Source: Camphora micrantha
Taxonomy: Eukaryota > Streptophyta > Magnoliopsida > Laurales > Lauraceae
DNA length: 64,000 nt
Direction: 5' to 3'
Assembly (NCBI GenBank): GCA_003546025.1
Contig: QPKB01000002.1
Span: 63,159,105-63,223,104, forward strand
This document shows positions 59,928 to 64,000 of the stretch, in pieces (the first letter of the stretch is position 1; the number at the start of each line of letters is the position of its first letter). The notes under the pieces were generated by a model. It was not told the DNA's origin and did not search any database. It saw nothing but the letters and a program-made list of their open reading frames with translations. The translations under genes and the position numbers were made by a program.

Positions 59928-61675
59928 ATGCCCGCTCTTCTCTCTAGGGTTTCTTCTGCCGCTCGTTCGTCGTCTATCCTTTCCAGGTTCCAAAAGAAAA
60001 CCCTAATTCCCGATATCTCCCCTCCGATTTCTCTCTCTCGATCGCTAATATCCGATTCCACGAAGCGAATCGCTCGCATTTCCAGGTCTCACTTTCTCCT
60101 TCGTTTCTTTGATTAAGATTTCTAGGTTTATGTTTTCCTGATCTCCTCCTTGTTCTTCTTCTTCTTATTATTGTTGTTGCTGTTTTTTTTGTTGTTGTTG
60201 TTTAGAGTACCTTTGGATTCGATCTGTTTGGGATCAATGATACCATTGCACAATGCGATTGCTTCTGCTCGCCTCAATTCTCTCCTCTCTGCGGAATCCT
60301 GGAGCTGGGGTTTGACTCCTCAAGGTATTGTTTCCTAATTCATGGTTTTCTGTAGAATCAAATACATATGTAGTTTTGTTCTCTCTTTCGAGAGGTGTAA
60401 TTGTTAGCATTCGTACTTCTTTTGATGTGCGCCAAGCTGAGGGGATGCCGATCCATTGCAGAATCCCAACTTCTCATGAATAGAGCTCAGCTCATTTTTT
60501 GGACCCACTAGGTCCACCAATCAAGATGGCAGATTTACTAGCAATGCCGCTAGTGTGGCAGGGATGATTGCACAGATTCTGCCTCTATTCTATCTCTTTA
60601 CTTGGTAATTCAAAGCAGAGACCAGATTGATGGAGAAAGCATGATGCTTTTGTTGCAATCCTGTACCTGTAATCACAATAATAACTGGGTAATACACACA
60701 CAAGTGAGAGAGAATCACTATTGCATTCAAGTTACCATGGTGTATATGCCTCATAGAGGAAAAAGAGAAGTGAAAGATTCGAGAACAGGGGGAGTTGCCA
60801 ACTTTGTTATGTTGGCATTTTGATCTTGGCATCGATGGGTAGCAGTAAATGGCCAAGCTCAGAAGCAAGAGGTGTGGCGTGATTGCTCTCATCCTCCTTT
60901 CTTTGCAATGGGTTATGTGGCTTGGGTTGGATTGCCATTCATCGGGTGCGGGTTGAGGTTGTCTAACCTATTTAGGGGTTGGGATCCAACCTATAGACAC
61001 CCATAGTCGACTCAACCAATTTTTTTTATCCTGCCTCAATCATCCCTACCTATCATGAAACAATTAAAATTATCTTCGACCAGTTTTTACCCGGCCCTGC
61101 CCATTTGCTCCCCTACCTAGCACGAAACAATTAAAAAATTCTTAAAAAGTGGCTTGTTGCGATCCTAAGAAAATGTTTTATGCTTTGGGGGACCATCTTT
61201 TTGTGCATTGTGAATCTACCTGCTCAAGAGTCAATCTTGATTTTTTTTAATGTTTTTCTGTCCCATAAACCACCTTGGTGGATGAATTTTATTTTATTTT
61301 ATTTTATTTTTTGGCTGGAAGACAATGGTTTTTTTAATATACTCTTGTACATGTTTATTTGCTTATTACTTTATCTATTTATTTTTAATGCCCTTGAGCT
61401 GATGTTTTTCCATTGCTTTGATTCTTTTATCTTCCTTTTTCTAGTTTAGTTTCTAGTATTCTGATGTTTGATGCAACAATTCACATGGCCAAGGCTTTGG
61501 TATAAGTTGAGCTTCATTTGTATATTAATATAAGACCCTTGTAAATGTTAGACTTTTCCTCTTTATCTGATCATTTTTCTTATTTTTGTGGATATTCAAT
61601 CTTCTTATTTGGTGTTTAGGTATCTTCTAACACCAAGTCTAAAACCATGTTGCAGGCGACTCAATGCCTTTATGA
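59928..61675 (+). CDS. NFD6-like small mitochondrial protein
   Basis: Small plant protein of the NUCLEAR FUSION DEFECTIVE 6 family; the Arabidopsis member is mitochondrial and needed for polar nuclear fusion. Exons: 59928-60085, 60206-60324 and 61656-61675, joining to 297 bp (98 aa). The first exon is rich in Ser and Arg with almost no acidic residues (MPALLSRVSSAARSSS), as expected of a mitochondrial targeting peptide. The second carries the family core CLGSMIPLHNAIASARL and SWSWGL. If the second intron is removed, the C-terminus reads GDSMPL; if retained, translation stops 14 bases on, giving GIVS (end 60338). The ATG at 59928 is the first of the frame. The 1331-base intron holds no recognised gene. 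Confidence 0.78.
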
Positions 61676-62405
61676 TGGAATTTCAGCTTCATCTATCTCA
61701 CACCTGATGGATCCCTTTGTTGGGTAGGACATGATCCACGAGACCCTTTCCAGTCAAATTTGCTTCTAAAACCTTAACAAATGGATTATTAATCAGGAAT
61801 GTCCTGGTATATTTGGGGAAGCTGTGTTGTTTCACAATGTTTTGATCCATTGTTTATTTCTGAAACCCTCTCTTGATGATGCTCAAGCTCAACAACCTTG
61901 TCTGTACAATAGATTTTAATGGTTAGCAATAGTCATACAAACAGAAGACAATCCATGAGCATTTGAATGAAATCGTCACAGTTAAAACTCATCAACCCTC
62001 ATAAATAGAGCAAATACATGAGAAACTTGATGAAGCACCTGAGAAATTCAAAATATGGAATTAGAGATTTAGTTCTTTGTTTTTCAATGACCATACGAAG
62101 ACCCTCGTAGGGTTTGAAGGAAGCTGTTAGTTTCTTAGGTGCCATTTGGATGTGCCCAGAATTGCAGTGGAATGGCTAGTCACAATGTCTGGTGTCCAGT
62201 CTGTTTCAAGTTCAGCTTGGGACCATGGAGAAGATGGAATGGAAGAAGCTTTTCCTCTTTATCTTGTATCTGGAAGTTTATTTCAACTCTGAATGCATCT
62301 CTAATAGATTGAGGTAGAAAAAACCATCCAATCAAACCCTGCATGCACATCATTCTGGGAATGTTTATTCTGAGAAGAATGAATGAAGAAAACCTTGTTT
62401 GGTAG

Positions 62406-62446
<41 letters not shown>

Positions 62447-63350
62447 TGCCAAACAAGTTTTTCTTCATCCATTCTCAGAATTAAACATTGCCAGAATGAT
62501 GCCAAACAGGCCTTTAAAGTACTGAAGTTTTTGTTTCTAATGAGTTCCATCAATCAAATGATTCATTACCATTGATGAGAAAACATGTTTATCTGTCATA
62601 ATTACCAGCACAACTAGCTTAATCTACACATTTTTCATTCATTTTCTTTCAATTCCACATCTTCACTTTAATCAAATGATTCATTTGCTCCTGAAAGATG
62701 AAGTCATCCCCAATTAATGGAGACGTTTCCCAAATATCACTTTGATCAAAGTAATATTCATTGCAGGTTTGAACAAGGCAGATGACACATCAGATGAGTG
62801 AGTTAATCATGTCATCTGAACTTTCTAATCCAATAGTGAATATCATTATGATGAGTGTGATAATTGAGCACACTTCTACTCTCAGAGACACCTATCCAGA
62901 ATTCCAGATACTTCAGATTTTCCATTTCCATGTAACAAATCTAAATATTTATGAATAGTGAATACACAACTGAAGAACTAGAAACATCAAATGCTAATTA
63001 AAAACATGAACATCCTTTTTCATTTAAAGAAAAAGTGCTACTCTCACTCACTACCAAGAAAATGAAAAAGGAAAAACAGTATTGACCTAGAAAAGAAGAT
63101 ATTGATCCAAAGTAGGAAATAATACAGTATGTGAACGACTTTCTCACTTTCTCTGATGGATCTCTCAATAAACGAAAGCCACAGAATAAATGTTAAATAC
63201 ATGAAAAACTTCATTTTCTTTTGTAAGTTTTTAAGTTAAAACTCCATTAGAATATTTAGATGTATTTCCTTCCTAAATAGCAAAGTATAGTATTTATTAC
63301 AAAAAGTTTAGTCAGCATATCAAGCAACACAAACCCAAATAAGAAGTCAC
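61676..63350. other. Intergenic DNA with a hairpin insert
   Basis: 3' flank of the NFD6-like gene. No gene was found on either strand. In particular, the remaining exons of the CURT1C-like gene expected here on the minus strand were searched for by eye and not seen. Contains the hairpin at 62345-62505. Confidence 0.5.
62345..62505. mobile_element. Hairpin MITE-like insert with (GA)n centre
   Basis: Left arm (about 62347-62411: catcattctggga, ttctgagaa, aaccttgtttggtagg) pairs imperfectly with the right arm (about 62440-62505) around a GA run at 62412-62441. The outer sequence ccaaacaggcctttaaa to the right and gtgccatttggatg near 62140 to the left resemble ends of plant hAT-type MITEs, but no target duplication was found. 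Confidence 0.55.
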
Positions 63351-63870
63351 AGCATTTTGGACAGATTTCACAATGCTCAAGGAAGTGGAAGAATCAGAGT
63401 TCTCCCCAACAACCTTTGCAACAATTCTCATGCATCTTTGTCCTTCTGCATCAGTCAGGAAGAAATAATTAAAACTTGAAGCAAATGTTCCAATCAAGGA
63501 AATCATGGGAATCATCTCACCTCCAAAGGAGAAAATCTGTTATTTCCATAGATTTCTCAAAGGGGCTCTTTTTCCAAAACAGGGAAAAGAAGTTGGTGAA
63601 ATTGCAACAGTGGAAGCCATATCTACCTACCTGCAGTGCACCAACAAAGTGAAAAAAAAATATGATAGGACACACAATACAAAATCCATGTAGAGAAGCA
63701 AATGGAATTCTCTGTTTTTGGGTTCTATTATAATCAACTATAGAACCGAAAATAAAGAATCAAAGAAAAAGAAAGAGCAAAGTGAAATGCGTTTCGGAAT
63801 TTGAGGACTTTTACCTCTTGGCTTTCTGCCCAGAGATGGAACGGAGTAGAGCTCTAAAAAAGGCCTTCTC
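63351..63870 (-). pseudogene. CURT1C-like thylakoid curvature protein, 5' remnant
   Basis: CURT1 proteins bend thylakoid membranes at grana margins. On the minus strand there is a leader exon to about 63820 with donor gtaaaag and an acceptor gcactgcag before ATG 63620. The first coding exon (63620-63521) starts with a plastid-transit-like MASTVAISPTSFPCFG. A 75-bp GT-AG intron (63520-63446) precedes an exon reading VGENSDSSTSLSIVKSVQNA (to 63351), which resembles the start of the mature CURT1C-type domain. Two defects are visible: an in-frame TAA at 63542-63540, and no following exons for the two membrane helices and C-terminus. It may be a truncated pseudogene, or a real gene with a longer intron or an assembly error. 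Identification rests on memory of the family. Confidence 0.6.
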
Positions 63871-64000
63871 AATTCAAGTCCACAAGAATTTGGACCTTAT
63901 GGCTGACCTTCATTAACATTTTTTTCTCAATTCAAGTCCTCAAGTTGTGGGGTAGTAATAATTCATACAACCAAACATGGGCTAGTTCGATTGAGAGGAC
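63871..64000. other. Right edge, upstream of the CURT1C-like remnant
   Basis: AT-rich DNA with no recognised feature; it would hold the promoter if the remnant is still transcribed. Confidence 0.3.

Noticed and set aside
1..64000. CRISPR arrays, phage or bacterial operons
   Set aside because: No regular short repeats with unique spacers and no prokaryotic gene organisation; all genes have spliceosomal introns.

Overview
This is nuclear DNA of a flowering plant. It is AT-rich, with GT-AG introns, plant-specific gene families (OPT transporter, PEX4, an NFD6-like organellar protein, a CURT1C remnant), L1-type LINE tails carrying RNase H, tRNA-headed Au-like SINEs, MITEs and a solo LTR. The repeat style would fit a magnoliid or other early-diverging woody angiosperm, but that is a guess.

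Layout. Positions 1-3300 are gene-free flank with a hairpin MITE. Positions 3301-41197 are a locally duplicated block. Its unit is A (OPT gene plus flanks), B (GC-rich repeat, LTR-like stretch) and C (TA microsatellites with a hairpin element, then a palindrome-rich terminal-inverted-repeat element). The present order is A1-B1-C1, an extra C (C1'), A2-B2-C2, then B3-C3. Two complete six-exon oligopeptide transporter genes lie on the minus strand (7678-13396 and 24273-30169). Both are open, 741 codons long, and differ at about 32 residues by eye. Copy-specific insertions with matching empty sites in the sister copy (solo LTR, LINE fragment, MITE) and microhomology junctions allow the duplication history to be read.

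Positions 41198-64000 are ordinary genic DNA: a 13-exon alpha/beta-hydrolase on the plus strand (45194-50758) with three CACGTG boxes upstream; PEX4, the peroxisomal ubiquitin-conjugating enzyme, on the minus strand (52127-57827) with a six-base first coding exon; an NFD6-like mitochondrial small protein on the plus strand (59928-61675) with two possible C-termini; and at the right edge the 5' part of a CURT1C-like thylakoid gene on the minus strand, interrupted by an in-frame stop and lacking its membrane exons.

The genes do not form a pathway. No CRISPR array, operon or prokaryotic system is present. The most distinctive content is the rearranged OPT segmental duplication and its small transposable elements. 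All coordinates were worked out by reading the sequence; duplication edges are approximate to a few tens of bases.
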